This document shows, piece after piece, positions 62,891 to 64,000 of a stretch of DNA of 64,000 bases. The stretch is from Bradyrhizobium sp. AZCC 1610 (GTDB lineage Bacteria > Pseudomonadota > Alphaproteobacteria > Rhizobiales > Xanthobacteraceae). How positions within the stretch are numbered: the stretch's first letter is position 1; each line of letters opens with the position of its first letter. A program made the position numbers and the translations under genes. The stretch lies in assembly GCF_036924515.1 (NCBI RefSeq), contig NZ_JAZHRR010000001.1, positions 4,559,001-4,623,000 of the forward strand, read 5' to 3'. The notes under the pieces are model-generated. The model made no database searches. It had not been told where the DNA came from and saw only the letters and a list, made by a program, of their open reading frames with translations.

Positions 62891-64000
62891 CTACCCGCGC
62901 AATGAGGAGAGATCGATGCGGCCACTATACAGCCCCGCCATCACTTTCAACGCCGCATCGCTTTGTGCAGCGCTCCAGCCGCCATGCTTGGCGTTGAGCC
63001 AAAATTTTTCGATCACGTCCTGCCGCGTCAGCGGCTCCTGCGCGCCGCCCCGCAGATATGGCTGCCGCTCTTCCACCACGCTGCCATCCCGGAGCGTGGC
63101 TCGGATATGGCCGGTGTAATTGTTAGGATAGGGGTTGTCCGGATCGATCACGAACGTCACTTTGGCGGCGAGCGCCAGCACGCGCTCATCGCGGATCGCG
63201 CTTTCCGTGAACGCCCCGAGCCCGACGCCGCCATGCACGAATCCAGTCGCCAAAAGATAAGGCACCGCGAACTTGGCGGCATAGCCGTTGCGCGGACGGT
63301 GCTTGTCGGCGAGCGGCTCCCATAGCCGGTGCACCGTTCCCTCCGCCACCTCGCAGAGGATCTCGGCGACGTCCTCGGGTTTGATGCCGCGCGCGGCCAG
63401 CCGGCGTGCGCAATCGATATAGGGCTGCGCCATGGTCCCGCATGGATATGGCTTGAAGGCCAGCGTGTTCGTCACCCAGCGCGTGCCGAATTCGCCGGTC
63501 AGCGCATCGTAATCGCCCTCCGTGGTGTGCGCGAAGCCGTGGAACAACCCGTGCACGCCCTCGAACACCGTGCGTGGCCCGACGAACCCTGCCCGCGCCA
63601 ATAGCGCCGCGCGAATCCCCGATTGCGCCGCCCATCCGGCATGCAGCCGTTTGGTCCAGGCGCCTTCCGCGAGATATTCGATGATGCCGCCGGCCATGCT
63701 GCCGGCGACGCCGAGCGCATCGACGATCTGCCTGGCGTTGAGGCCGAGCGCTGCGCCGACACCGGCGGCCGCGCCCATCGCGCCAAAGACCGCTGTCGGA
63801 TGGAAACCGGTCTTGTGAACGGCCTTCGGCACCACGAGACTCAACCGGCACAGCACTTCGGTGCCGACGGCGATCCCGAACAGCGCCATGCGGCCATCTG
63901 GACTGTGCCGCTCGCAGGCCGCGAGCACCGCCGGCACGATCACGGCGCCTGCATGGACCGGGCCGCCCTCAAAAGTATCATCGAAATCCTCGCCATGCGC
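62891..64000 (-). CDS. MmgE/PrpD family protein (5' partial)
   Basis: This is the C-terminal part (about 370 residues) of a MmgE/PrpD-fold protein; 2-methylcitrate dehydratase, cis-aconitate decarboxylase and iminodisuccinate epimerase belong here. Seen are HKTGFHPTAVFGAMGAAAGV, GSMAGGIIEYLAEGAWTKRL, HAGWAAQSGI and YPCGTMAQPYIDCARRL. The frame remains open to the right edge, so the start is outside the window. It ends six bases before the SDR gene and is probably co-transcribed with it. Confidence 0.88.
   Translation of the reverse strand, partial: AHGEDFDDTFEGGPVHAGAVIVPAVLAACERHSPDGRMALFGIAVGTEVLCRLSLVVPKAVHKTGFHPTAVFGAMGAAAGVGAALGLNARQIVDALGVAGSMAGGIIEYLAEGAWTKRLHAGWAAQSGIRAALLARAGFVGPRTVFEGVHGLFHGFAHTTEGDYDALTGEFGTRWVTNTLAFKPYPCGTMAQPYIDCARRLAARGIKPEDVAEILCEVAEGTVHRLWEPLADKHRPRNGYAAKFAVPYLLATGFVHGGVGLGAFTESAIRDERVLALAAKVTFVIDPDNPYPNNYTGHIRATLRDGSVVEERQPYLRGGAQEPLTRQDVIEKFWLNAKHGGWSAAQSDAALKVMAGLYSGRIDLSSLRG

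Noticed and set aside
61262..62905. Plus-strand frame of 547 codons opposite the molybdoenzyme and SDR
   Set aside because: Shadow frame without motifs.
1..64000. CRISPR array
   Set aside because: No regularly spaced identical repeats with unique spacers; the only regular array is the three-copy iteron set.

Overview
The window looks like chromosome of a Bradyrhizobium-type alphaproteobacterium (order Hyphomicrobiales). The evidence is the high GC content, intergenic repeats I recognise as typical of Bradyrhizobium, tripartite tricarboxylate transporter (TTT) genes, IS110-family elements and a rhizobial-type Trb conjugation island.

Layout. (1) 1-6.5 kb is accessory: the end of an OafA-type acyltransferase, a small methyltransferase, a GIY-YIG-like protein, a frameshifted IS110 element and much non-coding, palindrome-containing DNA. 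(2) 6.5-21.2 kb is host metabolism. An apparent four-gene operon mtnP-mtnA-tctB-tctA lies divergent from a class II aldolase, followed by the TTT binding protein tctC; together these look like an MTA 'DHAP shunt' physically linked to a TTT transporter. After a collagen-like lipoprotein come an enoyl-CoA hydratase, two adjacent serine-glyoxylate-type aminotransferases (one frameshifted), a GntR regulator, a fused FAD/Fe-S 2-hydroxyacid dehydrogenase and a GlcG-like protein. (3) About 22.3-59.0 kb is an integrative conjugative element (ICE). It carries a LysR regulator, a complete trbI-G-F-L-K-J-E-D-C-B mating-pair set, copG, traG, an MFS cargo gene, a second copG, a VirD2-like relaxase (frameshifted), an IS110 copy with an in-frame stop, traF, DUF2840, three iterons, repA, an rdfS-like excisionase, an fseA-like gene, qseM-like and qseC-like regulators, DUF736, DUF2493, a toprim protein, a helicase, ardC, and a cargo block with a nuclease, an SRAP fragment, RES/Xre and HipBA toxin-antitoxin pairs. 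(4) 59.1-64.0 kb returns to host catabolism: enoyl-CoA hydratase, molybdopterin oxidoreductase, SDR and MmgE/PrpD.

How it fits together. The ICE backbone matches the control circuit known from ICEMlSymR7A: QseC/QseM antiactivation, FseA made by +1 ribosomal frameshifting at a UUU-C site (the exact geometry is visible at 44484-44490), RdfS excisionase, then DNA processing and transfer genes. No integrase, traR, traI or tRNA target is visible here, and parA/parB seem to have been lost: a ParB-like start codon region is fused in frame to a truncated helicase. Besides the programmed site, five genes each appear to carry one surplus base in a short homopolymer, so either the read quality is limited or the element is decaying.
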